From Proteles cristata cristata (lineage: Eukaryota; Chordata; Mammalia; Carnivora; Hyaenidae), in assembly GCA_017311185.1 (NCBI GenBank), contig JAESUZ010003090.1, forward strand, positions 310,001 through 374,000: a DNA stretch of 64,000 nucleotides, written 5' to 3'. Made by a program: the position numbers and the translations under genes. Shown in pieces: positions 29,001 to 42,326 of the stretch. The notes under the pieces were generated by a model, which searched no databases, was not told the origin of the DNA, and saw only the letters and a program-made list of their open reading frames with translations. Positions within the stretch are counted from its first letter, which is position 1, and every line of letters starts with the position of its first letter.

Positions 29001-29287
29001 ACTTGGGGGAGTTTAAAAAAAAATACTGTCCCCAAGCCCTGATGAGGGACCGGAAGGCAAGCTGAGGGCCAAGCACAAGCTAGCAACCCTCCACCTTGTG
29101 GGATAATATTACACATATCCCACTCAGCCCACCTCTGCCACCAAGGTGAGACATGTGTAATATTCCTCAGGGGCTCTGGGCTGCCCAAGAATAAAGGAAA
29201 AGACAGAAAACAGGTGGTTAAACTGATACAATTGCAATAAAAGGACAAGCTTATCATTAGCCTAAAGTCAAGGATCTCCCTACTGTC
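29001..29287. other. intergenic, no gene seen
   Basis: TGTGGGATAATATTACACAT near 29097 and ACATGTGTAATATTCC near 29150 form a loose inverted pair. Nothing else noted. Confidence 0.4.
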
Positions 29288-29504
29288 TTTTTTTTTTCTA
29301 ATGTTTATTATTTATTTTTGAGAGTGAGAGAGGCAAAGCCCAAGCAGGGGAGAGGCTGAGAGAAAGGGAGACACAGAATCCGAAGCAGCCTCCAGCTCTG
29401 AGCTGTCAGCACAGAGCCCTATGCAGGGCTCAAACCCACAAACTGTGATATCATGACCTGAGCCAAAGTCTGATGCTTAACAGACTGAGCCACTCAGCTG
29501 ACCC
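29288..29504 (-). repeat. CAN-SINE
   Basis: Reverse copy from TTTATTATTTATTTTTGAGAG to CACTCAGCTGACCC. TCCCTACTGTCTT / TCTCTACTGTCTT flank it. Confidence 0.9.
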
Positions 29505-30005
29505 ATCTCTACTGTCTTAATGTTAATGCTTTGCTAGAGGGAAAAACAACCTTAGCTTGACAATGGCTAGGCCTCCAGTAATTTGTAAATTCTCTTTAGC
29601 GTATGGAAATTCCTTTAAGAAACTTCCTCTTGACTTTACCTCCCCCAACTCCATAGTGTGTAAACAGTGACTCTTCACAACCTCAGTGCAGCTCTTGCTG
29701 TCCATAGGTCCCATCACTGTGCTTTAATAAAATTAACTTTTGCACCAAAGATGACTTCAATAATTCTTTCTTGGCCATTGGCTCTGAATCCCATCACCCC
29801 AAAACTTCATCAGGCCCCATCCCAAACCAATTGAACTAGGTTCTCTGTGGGGCATAATGACATTGTGTGATTGTGAGTAAAAGTTTATCTTTGTGAGGCC
29901 ACTTAACTTTATTCAGCCCAGACATTATCACTCCTAAGCTATTTCAAAAATGTACCCCAGTGATCATAACAGACTGAGACCAAGAGTTAGTTTACTTATT
30001 TAGTT
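29505..30005. other. intergenic, no gene seen
   Basis: Unique-looking, weakly repeat-like. No ORF or RNA signal worth calling. Confidence 0.45.
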
Positions 30006-30229
30006 TTTTTTTTTAATTGTATATTTTATTTATTTCTGAGAGAGAGAGAGAGTGCATGAGCAAGCAGGGGAGGGTCAGAGACAGAGGGAGTCACAGAATC
30101 TGAAACAGGCTCCAGGCTCTGAGGTGGCTGTCAGCACAGAGCCCGACGTGGGGCTCGAACCCACGAACTGTGAGATCATGACCTGAGCCAAAGTCAGATG
30201 CTTATCCGACTGAGCCATCCAGGCACCAC
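30006..30229 (-). mobile_element. CAN-SINE
   Basis: Reverse copy with TTTATTTATTTCTGAGAGAG and GACGTGGGGCTCGAACCCAC, ending AGGCACCA. TTATTTAGTTTTTT-like flanks on both sides. Confidence 0.9.
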
Positions 30230-30550
30230 TATTTAGTTAGTTTTTTAGTTGTTAGTTTTAGATTTAGGGTTGTATCCAGTAACATAGCCAGAAATAGAGG
30301 GGTTAACTGCAGCCAGCAGGGACAGGTGTTTGGCGAGAACACCAGGTGCAGGTGATGGGAAGAAGGCCAGCCTAGGGTGAGGTAACAGACAGCAGATGGT
30401 TTTGCTGTAAGGATCTGGCATCAAGGAGGAACACTAGGAAGTAACAAGGCATCATGAATGGCAGAGAACACAGCAGTAGGCATTATAAGAGCAGAGGATA
30501 GGCAGGCCCCAGGGAAGTCCAATTGTAGAAGACAGAGAGAGGACACTGCT

Positions 30551-30945
30551 TGTCATGGGCTGAATTGTGTCTCCCCTCCCCAAATGCATATGTTGTAGGC
30601 TTATCCTTCAGGACTTAGGATATGACTGTAATTTGGAGATAAGTCCTTTAAAAAGATAATTAAGAAAAAATGAGATCTCGTGTGTGGACCTTAATCGATT
30701 ATGACTGGTGTCCTTATACAAAAAGGAGATTAGGACACAGACAAAAGGTAGACTGAAGGATGACCATGTGAGGGCACGGTAAGAAGGCAGACATCTGCTA
30801 GCCAGGAGGAAGGCCTGAGTAGAAACCAAACTAGTTGACACCTTGATCTTGGACTTCTAGCCTCCAAGACTGTAAGAGAAAACATCAATTGTTTGAGCCA
30901 CCCAATTTATGACATTTTGTTATGGCAGCCCTAACTACTGTCAGA
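30551..30945 (+). repeat. MLT1-type MaLR LTR
   Basis: Starts TGTCATGGGCTGAATTGTGT; 'CACCTTGATCTTGGACTTC' and 'GAGCCACCCAATTTATGAC' lead to the TTTTGTTATGGCAGCCC end. This is the layout of an MLT1 LTR (ERVL-MaLR) in sense orientation, full length or nearly so. Confidence 0.8.
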
Positions 30946-32049
30946 GGAATTGGCGAGAACAGAGGAGGGCTGTAGTCCTGGAGATTCGGTGTCGTATCTG
31001 ATACCAGACATACAACAAGGGTCAGGGAACCAGCACTGGGTCACTGATTAAGGGCAAGCAGGATGTCATTCAATCAATCAATCAACCATCTTTTTTTAAG
31101 CTCCTACTCTGTCATGGGCCCTGTTCCAGGCACTGGATATACTGTGGTTGCAGTGGTCCAGATGAGAGATGATGTTGGCTCAGATTAGGAGGGTAGCAGC
31201 GAATTAGCAAATTGGACACTGAAACAACCCAACATGGAAGCAATGCTCCTTTAAGACTTCCTGACCAGGCATATACCTACCTACAGTGGGTTTTGAATGA
31301 CTTTATTTGCAGAGAGAAGGAGCTGTGGGAGCAGGGAGCAGGCATGTTACTTATAACTAATCCAGGTAAATGATTTGTCTCTTTGGGAGAAGGTGAAGTT
31401 TCAGTTTACACAACGTTTTCACTGGCACCTAGGCTAACAAATGTAGACGTTTCCCCTGAATGTCTCCATCCCATATTCCTTAGTTTAACACGCAGCATTC
31501 CAACTTTATCTTAACTTTATTAGTTTTCCTGAAACATCAAAGTTTCTTTCCCAGCCCATGTTTCAATGGAAAACTCAAGCATAACCAGGCAATAACTCCA
31601 TCATCTGCGCCACTGTAGACAACCATCAGATAAACTTCCATAATTCATACCACATCTGCTCTCCCAGCTCTGTAACAAAAAACACAACCTCCAAATTATT
31701 TTTTCACAACATAAGCATTCATTCTGAATTTCCCCCACCAATTTTCTATTAAATGAGAGAAAAATTGTCGACACTGAATCAGCCAGCTTTTATTAAAAGC
31801 TGGGAAGTCTTTCAAAGCTTTCAGAGTAAACTGTTCTATTAAACATGACAAGTAGATAATGGGAAATAGTTGCATCTATATGGTCCTTGTTGATATCTTT
31901 GTAAATTCTGGTAACTGGGGACCGCCTGGATATAGGCATTCTTCTTTCTTTTATCACTGTGGAGGACTCTTTCCTCTCCCCATCATTTGAAAAATTGAAG
32001 TGATGTGAGAGCTCAAATTGATTTGCATTCTGGTCTTATTTCATTCAGC
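30946..32049. other. intergenic, no gene seen
   Basis: Includes an L2/MIR-like phrase at 31095-31150 (GCTCCTACTCTGTCATGG ... CCAGGCACTGGATATAC). The rest is unique-looking. Confidence 0.45.
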
Positions 32050-32305
32050 AGGCAGCATGGGGGTAAGATTAAAGGACATAAGCTTTGAAGCCAGGCAGTC
32101 TTGAGTTTGTACATAGATTCTTCTTCCACCTCACCCTGTAATTTTGTGCAAATCCCTTAACCTGAGTCTCTACTTCATTAGCTATAAAGTGGGGATAATA
32201 ATATTTACCTTATAGGCTTGTTGTGAGGACAACTTGTATGACAGCTTCAACTCTATGCCTGGTAGTGTAGTAAATGCTCATTAAATGCCAGCTGTTTTTA
32301 ATAGT
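32050..32305 (+). repeat. MIR, nearly full length
   Basis: Sense MIR from 'TAAGCTTTGAAGCCAGGCAG' through 'TAAAGTGGGGATAATAATAT' and 'TTGTTGTGAGGACAAC' to 'GTAGTAAATGCTCATTAAATG'. Confidence 0.85.
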
Positions 32306-33504
32306 AACAACTAAGGCTGTTCTGATTAAAAAAAAAAAAAAAAAAAGCACCTGCTCTTTCCCTATGCTACAACCCAAAGCTGAAACAATGGGTGTACCAC
32401 TTGACCTTGGATTAATAATCATCTTTAAAATGAGGAGATGAAATCAATGACCTCTTAGTTTCTTCCCTTATAGTGCCAGTTTTCTAAGATCTTATATTCA
32501 ATGAGAAATGAGTAGTGAAGAGCAGAGGAAATGAAACTACCTTTTCTGATTAGTTGCTCTGTGCTTCACTAGTACATCCAGTTACAAAGCTTATAGGATA
32601 ATGTCTTTTTAAGAAAGCTTGGAGGAGGAGGAGGCCTGGGTGGAGAGTACCAGTTAACTTCAAGGCTGCAAAAACAATTCTTTCTTCAGGGTAATAGAAT
32701 GAGAGCAAAGGGACATTTGACCTTTTCAAGATGTTTTTTAATGCAAAATACAAGGTATGCACATAATCTTGTTTTCTGACCAATCCCTTAAAAAATCTGG
32801 CATATTAATAACTTTACTTAAAAGCATGAAGATGGGAGCCAGAAGGAAACTTTTCTTTCTGAACAATGACTGAAAAGGGAATTCTAATGAATATTTTGGC
32901 ATACGTATCTCATTTTCTGGCTGCTGCAAGACCCAAGAGCCAGTAGGTCATAATTAAAGCCAATAATGGCAACTCCAGACAGTTATCCAAATATTTTCCT
33001 GGTGCTGTCAATTCTCTGCATTAAATGATTTAACATCATATTTGGGGAGTGTAGAATGTACATGCAGAGAGGGAATTAAACATTGATATGAATTCTGGAA
33101 CATTTGCTGCAAGTTGCCCCAAAAGATATTGTTTATTACATTCAAAGGAATTATAGAATGTTTTCCTTAGTAGATAATTTTAAAGGACCCTTTCCGTGCA
33201 GAGAGCTGTGAAGTGTGTCCTTAAGTCCTCAGAACAAGATCACATTTTCTGCTGGAAAGAAAAAAAATCACGTGCTTGGGGCTGAAACCCCATGTTATGT
33301 AAGTAAATGAACTTGTCCTACCTCTACTACACCTTTCAGGAATGTTCTCTTTGATCACCAGGAGTTGCTAATGCTGCAGTTGTAATTATGTAACTTACAA
33401 AAAGTCAAAGCTACTTACTTTTCTTTCAATTGCACTTTCAAAAAGAAAACCAATAAATATATCTGTTTGTAAAATCTGTCTAGGAGGGGCTGTAAAATCT
33501 GTCT
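32306..33504. other. intergenic, no gene seen
   Basis: A run of about 22 A at 32329-32346 and otherwise unique-looking sequence. TGTAAAATCTGTCT occurs twice, 21 bases apart (33470, 33491), just before the next SINE. Confidence 0.45.
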
Positions 33505-33688
33505 GGGGTGGTTCAGTCAGTTGAGCATCTGACTTTTCATTTCGGCTCAGGTCATGATCTCATGGTTCGTGTGTTCAAGCCCTGCGTTGGGCTCTGTGCT
33601 GACAGTGAGGAGTCTGCTTGGGATTCTCTCCCTGCCTCTCCCGCTACTCCCCACCCCTTCAAAATAAATAAATAAACTAAAAAAAGTA
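33505..33688 (+). repeat. CAN-SINE, 5'-damaged
   Basis: Begins GGGGTGGTTCAGTCAGTTGA without the usual GCGCCTGG; body and tail (CAAAATAAATAAATAAAC) are otherwise intact. Confidence 0.85.
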
Positions 33689-36420
33689 TGTTTAGGATCT
33701 TGGAACAAGGTCTTGAATTTTGTCTTTTTTTTCTGTAACAAGTTTTGTAACTTTAAAAATAATGACTCCACAAATTCCTTCAGTCCCACCCCCACCCTCC
33801 TCCATCTTTCCCTTAAACAATAAAAAAGTTTCCCTCTGGATGGAAATTAAGCAGCTCAATCTAAAATGGGGCTGAGAGAGCATAAAGCACCATTTGGGGA
33901 TGAAATAAACTGGCCTGTTACTTCTTAAAGACAAAACTGGATTCACTCTGCGAAACAGTTCAGCAAAAATTTGGTTTCCAAACTCTAGTGCTGTGCTGTG
34001 GCGATGGAAACTTTCCAGCCACAACTTGAAATTAGGAGCCAAGCACAAAACTAAGGCAAGGAAGACATTTGAGTCCAAACCAGACGGTGATCTTGGCACT
34101 GCCTTCTCCTGAGTCCAGAGCTACAGGGGTTGTGAGGTGGTAAGTTCCTTAAATCTCTAGGTGCACCAGAGAGCAGATTTGAAAAACCCCTTGTCTCCCC
34201 CATCTTTTTCCACCCACACAATTTACCCCATGTTTTACATCATAAGAGATGGTGAAAATACTGTGAGGCGTATACACAATTCTTAGGCCTACTTCCACTT
34301 AATCATACTTGGGTTTCTCTCCGGCCTCCCCATTGAGTGTGAGCAACTCCTTGACATTGGGCAAGAGAACATGAGACTCACAGCCAACAGCCTCTGCCTC
34401 TGTGATCTGGCCATTCTGTGGCAGTCAGTGTCCTGTCTGGCCTACAGAACCAGGCAGGCATCTGGCTTGAGGGTGGGGGGTGTGGAGGGGGGGGTGGGCT
34501 TTTTTTGGTTCTTTTGTCAAAATGCACAGAGTCCACTCGAAAAGACTCTATATTCTCCACATTACAAGATGGCAGTGTGCCAGTTTCTGGGCCAGCTGGC
34601 TGACTCAGAGATGAGGAAGCTATTCCATGACACTTTGTTTTCATTCCAGCCCAAAGGGCAAAAAGTGTGAATCTTTGCTGCCACCTGCTGTTTTCTTAGA
34701 AATACATTCTTGAAATGATTCTGGGATGCTTATGCATTGGTTTATTTTAGCAAAATGCCTTGAAGAATTCAGGGGATTTCAGAATATATGTTTATGTAGT
34801 TGGATACCATCTGGTCTGTCACTTCCTAGGATGGATTGTTGGGCCACACACGTGGCTTCCTTCTTTTTGGCCATTAAGCCCTGTCTGCCTATCCCTTGGT
34901 ATAAGCTAGGTAGGGGGCAGGAGGGAAGGGCAGATTCCCTGACTGACCCCCGACAACCTTCCAAGGGAGTTCATACAGGTCTCTTGATCAATGAGATTTA
35001 GGTTTGGAAGCCCTTTCCCCACAGACTCGTGAAGTCCTGAAGTTGAGACTGAAGGCAAATTCCTCAAGCACAGACTATTCTCCCAGGGGTGTGCTAGTGA
35101 GTAGTAGACCTCAGAATATCCTTTGGAAAGTACTTTCCTGGTCAGAGGTGGGATGAGGTTCCTTTGTGATGTTTCCAAATGTTTTCTTGAGGAAACAGAA
35201 GCAGATTAAGGAAGAGGTGGTCTGTAGGAAAATGAAGGTAGCCCAATTTGAATCACTCCCAGGTGAGAATTCTTGAGCTCAGGTTAGGTCAACAGAGGGA
35301 AAAGCACAATGAAGAGCATAGGAAAAGATAGTAGTCATAAGCTTAGATGGGCCTGTTAAGGGCCCTTAGTCATCTTAGTAGAGGCACCCAGAGCACAGAG
35401 ATGTCCTAGTCTTGACTATATTAGTAGTTGTTGCTGCTCCTAATCAGAAAGTGGGATTTTCCTTTGCCTTCTCCAGGAAGATCCATTTGTATGTAAATAA
35501 GTTCCTTTTTATTGTCTTCTAAGAATTCTTTTGATCAAGAGCTTTTTATTGGCAGAGATTAATGAATCTAGTAAGTGTGTTTTCATATAATTTTAAGTGC
35601 CTATTCTTCATCTTAAGAAAAAAAAAGTAAGATCTGGGACTTCGTAGATGGAAGGAAATGACGCTCGATCTTTCTCCTATCAAAGAGAAAAGGCATCTGA
35701 ATGTTACTAACAGGCATTGAAGGTATGTGATAGCCTATTGCTCAGTGTTTGGCATGGTAGTTGGCATGTGGTAGCACGTTGGTTGAATGAATGATCAAAC
35801 TTATCACCCATTGTTCTTGCCAGTAGGTCTGTGAGTCCTGTTGGGAAGGAATGGGTGGGGGGTAGAAAGGAACAGAAGAAAGACTCTCAGAGTTAATAAG
35901 GTGAAAAGTCTGTGGGTAGAGCAACTACCCATAGCAACTAGAATTCTATACTAGGACCCAAGCTTATACCATATAAGCTTCAAAATATGTGTATTACTTA
36001 CAAATTAAATCTAATTTTTGGGGAGAAAATCAAAGAAGAAGGTTAGAATGTACAAAATTCCTTCCGTGTCTCATTTCCTAAAGCATTACCACTGTTAATG
36101 TTTTGCACAAGCCTCACTGTTTATGCTTCACATATTTTCTTGTTTACGTGCCCATTGTTCTCTCTTGAATCTTGTAAAGGCTTTGGAAAAGTTCTGGTCT
36201 GTTTCAGCAGAGTTCAGGGAAGGGGCTTGTGTATTATACTAAAGAAATAGTAGGAACTTCCTGAGGGGGCTAATGTACTGATGGTAATGGGAAGTGAAGT
36301 GGAGACCCAAAACAGAAAGAAAACTCCAGAGGACTGGGTCAAAGTAGTGATTTCAACTTCTCCTCTCCTCCTGGAGATTCTCTCTTTTTTAGGTTTCTTT
36401 TTTTCTTCTTCCCTCCCCCA
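33689..36420. other. 2.7-kb repeat-poor intergenic stretch, no gene seen
   Basis: No SINE and no clear LINE or LTR. A G-rich run lies at 34468-34496 (GGGGGG, GGAGGGGGGGG, TGGG). ORFs of 60-135 codons on both strands have no known family, no splice support and overlap each other. Being low in repeats, this is a candidate region for conserved non-coding elements. Confidence 0.4.
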
Positions 36421-36424
36421 GCTT

Positions 36425-36858
36425 TATTTATTTATTGAGGCATAATTGACAAATAAAATTATATATATTTAAAGTATACAGTGTGGTAATTGAAAATACG
36501 TATATATTGTGGCATGATTACCACAGTCAAGTTAATGAACACATCCATCACCTCACCTAGTTACCTTTCCTGTCTGCGTATATGGTGAGAGTGCTTCAGG
36601 TTTACTGTTGGGGCAAGTTTCAAGCATATAACAGTATTGGTAACTATAGTCCTCATGGCTGTACATTCAATCTTATAACCAGAAGATTATACCCTTTGAC
36701 CAACATCTACCATTTTCTCAGCCTCCCCACAACCCCTGGTCACTACCATTCCACCCTCTGTTTCTATGAGTTCAGTTTTTTCTTTTTCTTTTTTTTAGGG
36801 TTCACATATGAGTAAGATCGTATAGAGATATACAGTATTTGTCTTCTGGAGATTATAT
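36425..36858 (-). repeat. L1M 3' region, antisense
   Basis: 'TTATTGAGGCATAATTGACA', 'AAAGTATACAGTGTGGTAAT', 'CACCTCACCTAGTTACC' and 'GTCACTACCATTCCACC' are antisense L1MA/B 3' UTR wording. Confidence 0.8.
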
Positions 36859-36859
36859 A

Positions 36860-37072
36860 TTTTTTAAAATGTTTATTTTATTTATTTTGAGAGAGAGAGT
36901 ACCCACACGTGCTGGAAGAGGCAGAGAAAGAGAGGGAGAGAGAGTACCCTAAGCAGACTTCTTACTATAAGAACAGAGCCTGATGTGGGGCTTGATCTCA
37001 CGAACCATGAGATCATGACCTGAACGGAAATCAAGAGTGGGACGCTTAACCAACTGAGCCACCTAGTGTCCC
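36860..37072 (-). mobile_element. CAN-SINE
   Basis: Reverse copy; CTGGAGATTATAT / CTGGAGATTATCT flank it. Head degraded to CACCTAGTGTCCC. Confidence 0.88.
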
Positions 37073-37107
37073 TGGAGATTATCTTAATAGTGTCAGGGTA
37101 CAGATGT

Positions 37108-37309
37108 TTTTGTTTTTGTTTTTAGCATTTATTCAGTTTTGAGAGACAGAGAATGAGTGAGGAAGGGGTAGAGAGAGAGGGAGACACAGAATCTGAAACA
37201 GGCTGAGCCATCAGCACAGACCCTGATGTGGGGCTCGAACCCACAAACTATGAGATCATGACCTGAGCTGAAGTCAGATGCTTAACCGACTGAGCCACCC
37301 AGGCACCCC
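37108..37309 (-). mobile_element. CAN-SINE
   Basis: Reverse copy with a (TTTTTG)n tail and head CAGGCACCCC. ACAGATGTTTTTG / TCAGATGTTTTTT flank it. Confidence 0.9.
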
Positions 37310-39829
37310 TCAGATGTTTTTTTCAGAAAGGGAATCAACTTCTCAGGAGAATATTGAGTTTGGTGCTTACCTGTGTGCTTGATTTGAGTAGCATGAGAAC
37401 CTTTTGTCCTGTGTACCTACTGACCCCTTACTCCCTCTAGAAACCTGGTCCCAGCCCAAATGTCAGAGCTAGAAACCCTAGTCTGGTTCTACACTCTGGA
37501 GTGGGGAAGAGGATATAGTAATTGCAACGAGAACAGAAGACAACCATAAGGTAGGACAGGTACCTGGTAAACTCTTTCCTTCATGAGGCTACTAGAGCCT
37601 TATCCTGAGAGATGGTATGTTGCAAGGGTGTTTATGAGGCTCCCTCATGACCAGATGAGCAAGACCATTGCTATTTCTGCAAACCTGTTTCTGATGAACA
37701 TATATTCCTGCTGGATGGTGTCAGGACGTGGTGCTGTGTTTTAGATATCATCTTTGCCCCTCCTGTTTTGTTTGGTAACTAGGATGCTGTCAAGAAAATA
37801 CAGCAGGGCTTCTATGAACTTAAAAAGAGCATTTCAAAATACTACACTAGCCTTTTGTTCCTTCAGTCTGTTTTTCCTAGAATAAATGTAATCTCAGTCT
37901 CTACACATTTTGTTTAAAATGGCTCTTCTGATGAGTCACCTAAAGTTAAGCTGCAGATATGGTATTACTTAAGTCATGTCAAGCTTGAGATGTTAGCCAA
38001 GTTCTAGTAGCTACCCATGGGGGAGGAGGAGCTCATTGTATGCTCTCATATGTGTTTTGGGGAAAGACCCGAAAATATCCAGAGAGAAATATAGGCTTGA
38101 GATGAGCTGGTCAGTATTATGCACCTCTGAATGGGCTGCAAGAGCTTCTGAAGTGTAAGGAATGGATTCAGCTGGCTCAGAAACTCCTCACGGCCCAAGA
38201 CACGTGAAGGTTCTGCCCATCATCCACCAGTCCCCACCCCAACAAGTGGACAGAAACTTGGGGAAATCACTGAGACCATGCAGAGGGGTCAAAGGACTTT
38301 GCAGATGCTTTGAGGAAGAAAGTAAAGCTTTAAAGGGAACATTATGCTATGACTTTAAAGGTCACTATCTAGTTCACACTTACATCAGACTCTAAATATT
38401 ATCAGAAAATGGATACGTTTGCCAGGACAAGGAACAGTAAAACCACTCAAAAGAGACCACAGAACACTTTAAGGCAAGTGCAGCCGCCGCAGGCCACGAT
38501 GCTCAAACCTCATGCTGCCTTATGAGAGACTCCAACAGGAAGGAGAAACACCAGCTGCTTAAAGGAAAATTTATGCTCACTGACCCTCAAAACTTGCAAA
38601 AACCTTTCAAGCCACATGAGTGCATGCAACCTTGTCTTTCCCTCTTCCACCAAATGGAAGTGGGGTTGGAAGGGAAGACTTGCAAGACTTCTTTCATAAA
38701 GTCCCTTGTCCGAGACCAGATGCACTATGGCCTCTGAATGCTCTGCCCTATCCCTTGGTATAGCTTGGTGTCCAGTTAGCACTGAGCAGTAGCTATCAGC
38801 TTTACCCTCCTTTTGGCCCCACCCTCTGTTGGCCAAATCCAGGTCACCTCCTGCCAGGCAGCTGCTGGGTGAAAGTCCAGAACAGCTTTCCCGAATAAAC
38901 AAGTCAAAGAAAGGCAGTTCCCAGCAGTGGATGGGGCTGTGCTCCAGAAGTCTATTTGCAAATCTGTCCTTTGGAACTTGGAAGATATTCGCAGGAGGAG
39001 CAATGTTATGCATTGTGGCAAGGTTTCCAGACTAGACCACAGCCTGGTTTAACCAGGTTAAATGGATTTGACTCAGAATGGACTTGGAAGGCAGCATTCT
39101 AGAGCTCTTCATCATGGGTAATAGATTCGTAGTCTCTTTTCAGTTTACAGACATTTGATGAGCTAGCCATAGTACAAACTGATGTCCCCACATTCAAAGC
39201 TGCCTCAGATTTGTGGGGTAGGTTGATTTAGTGACTCCTGGATGCCAACACAGTGGCTGAGATCTTTCCAGTCTCATGAAGCTCCTCCTCCCCTTTTCCA
39301 CCTATGTGCTTAAGGCTGAAGGTGAAGGGCTGATGATTCCAATTTTTCTTTAGTTTCATTACTCAAGGTATCTTGGTGTTGGGCCAGAAAGGCCTGTCTG
39401 GGTGAGAATTCTGACTCCCTCCTACTTACGAAGTCCCATAGGCTCTCTGAGGTTCAGTGTCTCCTTAGCAAAACTGGGAGCCTTGGGGTTGCCTCTCCAA
39501 TATTTGTTCTGCTTATCTTGATAACTACCATGATTTTTGTTAGGGTATTCACATCTCTGCCCAACAGACTACTCCATTCTTGAAGGCTCAGGGCTAGTAC
39601 ACTTCCATTTTGTACCTGAAATGGTGAGTGTGGCCTAATTCAGGCCAGCAAAGTTTACTGGTTACTTCCAGGAGAAAAAAAGTAATGTTTCTTGTTCCCT
39701 GCTAGATAAGAATGGGGGATATATGTGGTCCCAGTAGCAACAAAAAGCCACTGTGAGACTACAACAGGGGTCAGCCTTAAATGGAAGCTCTCACTGTGGC
39801 TAGCAGAGTGGAGAAATGTTGTGGTTGTT
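37310..39829. other. 2.5-kb repeat-poor intergenic stretch, no gene seen
   Basis: No recognised repeat or exon. Overlapping ORFs at 38162-39035 on both strands lack any family resemblance. The 167-codon minus ORF (38510-39013) is the longest and has no visible domain, signal peptide or splice context. Confidence 0.4.
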
Positions 39830-40025
39830 TTAAGTCTATTTATTTATTTATTTATTTTGAGAGATAGAGAGAGAGAACAGGGGACGGGCAAAGTGAGAGA
39901 ATCTCAAGCAGGCTCTGTACTGTCAGCACAGAGTCCGACATGGGGCTCAAACCCACGAACTGTGAGATCATGACTCGAGCCAACCAAAAGTCAGACATTT
40001 AACCGACTGAGTCACCTGGGAGCCC
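39830..40025 (-). repeat. CAN-SINE
   Basis: Reverse copy: (TTTA)n tail at about 39838-39855, head GTCACCTGGGAGCCC. Confidence 0.88.
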
Positions 40026-42326
40026 TGAGAGGGGAGAGATGCTAAACAGGACTACCTACTGGCAGAAGTTGCTGAACTCCTAAATCAACCCACCCTAAGG
40101 CCTGTTCCGCTTTCCAGTGTGTACACCAATAATCCTCAACACTTCATGACATTTTGAGTTGAGCTTTCTGTTCTTGAAATGGAAGATATGTTAATCAAGA
40201 CATCACAGCATAGTTTTTACCACAGATATTAAATGAGATAAAGCAGTCACGGTGTTGAGCACAGAACCTGACTTACAGATATGATCCGTACACCTCCAGC
40301 CCAAGGACAGTAGTTGGGCAGACCACAGTTTCTCAGGCCTTTGTTGAAGATAAAGAAGAAGAAGTTCTAGCTCAGCAGATCCTTGGCATCTTGCCTGGAC
40401 TGGGAGGTGGCCCTGCTGGACTGGTTCTAGTTTTTGGACCAACTCTTTTGGAGAGAGTAGGCCCTGTAAGCCTGGGATTCCCTCACCCTCTGGGCAGGTA
40501 TGTGCACTGAAGAGCATTTTGGGGCAATGAGAAAAGAAAGGAAAGAACCATGATTTGCTGGACCATAGCCAAAAGACCTATCTTTGGGGTCAGGGTTAAT
40601 CTCTTTCCTCTTCCTCTCTCTCCTCCTTTTCCTACTTACCTCCTTACACTTTTGCACACTCCAAAGTCTCAGGCCTGCAGAACACGAGAAGCCAGAGTTG
40701 GGAGGGATTGCTGGTAAGGGAGGGGAGGCATTTATAGTGTATGTGGGGGTGGTGGTGGCTGGGGGTGGTGGCAGGAAGGAGATCGTCTACTACCAAACTC
40801 TGATGACTTTGCATTTGAGAGTAGAAGGGATCTCAGATTTCAGACTAAATGGTGGATTTAGACTCCTATAGGAGTTTGGTAAGGCTGGTGCCTTGGAGTT
40901 TCGCATGAAGAATAAGAATCTAGGCAGGGCAGCTGGTTCAAGAACAAAGGTTGTGTTGTGACTGTAGTAGGAGGGAGGAGTCATTTGGAGTGCACATTGT
41001 GGTTGTAAGTCAGATTTCTGGTCATTTCATCATCCCCAGATTTAGGCCTGAGTCCCTAGGGAGAGGAGGCTTCAATAAACGAATAAGTCAACACAAAGCT
41101 GGCACGACTGAAATCTGTGTAGGAAACCTGGCTCACGTGACATCAGTGCCTTGTAACCTTGCTGCATCAGAAAAGTAGACCTCATTGTCCCATTTTAGCA
41201 CACCTCTTTTGGGGGATGTGAGAACACAGGATGGAACAGGAATGTGAGAAAATACTTCTTTGCAAAAATGGGTTAAGGATGCCATGTTCCAACAGTGAAA
41301 TGAATGCCTAGAAGTGAAAATAGACTCCAGTGTGATCTGACTAGAACAGGATTGACCTGCCAGCCTCTTATCTGGACAGTAGATTTATGACTGTGGTCAA
41401 GAATGGCCCTGGCCTCTGTTTTTATCAGTCACATTCCATTAATGCCTCATAATGAATCCATGGTCAATAAAAAACCCAGTTGTTTTTTTTACATGAACTA
41501 CCGCCAAGAATCCCCATGAATTTGTACTGTTGGTGTTTTGAAACTAAATACAAAAGTTAACAATGATTCTTGTTGAATTTCATGCTGTTCAGATTATTTT
41601 GCATCATGCTTCTTTTAGCTCTTAGCTATTACGCTGAACTTTCTGCTTATCTTCTTCACTGAAGTCATAGATAAAAATGTTGACCAGGGCAGGGTATACG
41701 AACAGTAACTGTGACTTTGCCTGGGAAACTTCCTGCTGATGGACACCCAGTTATTTATCAACCTGCTGTGTATATGGTTACTCAAGCAGCTATAAAACCA
41801 TCTCACAACACTGTTACACCACTCACCTTCCCAACCTGATCCATCACTGGATTGTGATATACTCTGTCTCATGTCTAATATCTTGCACGTGGTAGGCCCT
41901 CCATAAATGTTTGATGAATTAAACGGAATTCCCTGAATTATCAGCTTAATAACCATATACTTAAAAACAGAGAAAAGAGGCATGATTAATTGATGAGACA
42001 TTTGGCTTCCTAGGGTCCTATAAATCCTCTTCGTTGTCTTAAATCAAAGTAGAAAAATGTCATACATGATAGAAAAATGAAATGTAGACTATCATTGACA
42101 GTAATCATTGTGCCAATTGTTATCATTATTAATAGCTATTATTACTTTTTTTTCTTTGAAAAACATAATCAGATGAAACTTCATCTTTAATCTATTCTGG
42201 CCACCTTTCTATAACTGAGTAGAATTCTGTTGTTTGGCTCTCATTCCTTTTTTTAGTAGTTTAACAAATTCTCCAAGCTCTTTAGTTTCTGATCTCACAG
42301 TCATTTGTTTTTAAACTGTGGAGTTA
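40026..42326. other. intergenic, one L2-like piece, no gene seen
   Basis: At 41840-41925 'TGATATACTCTGTCTCATG ... GTAGGCCCTCCATAAATG' resembles an L2 3' end in sense orientation. A GGTGGTGG-rich patch lies at 40745-40775. The rest is unique-looking; ORFs unsupported. Confidence 0.4.

Noticed and set aside
38510..39013. 167-codon minus ORF
   Set aside because: Overlaps ORFs on the other strand, lacks a recognisable domain and sits in plain intergenic sequence.
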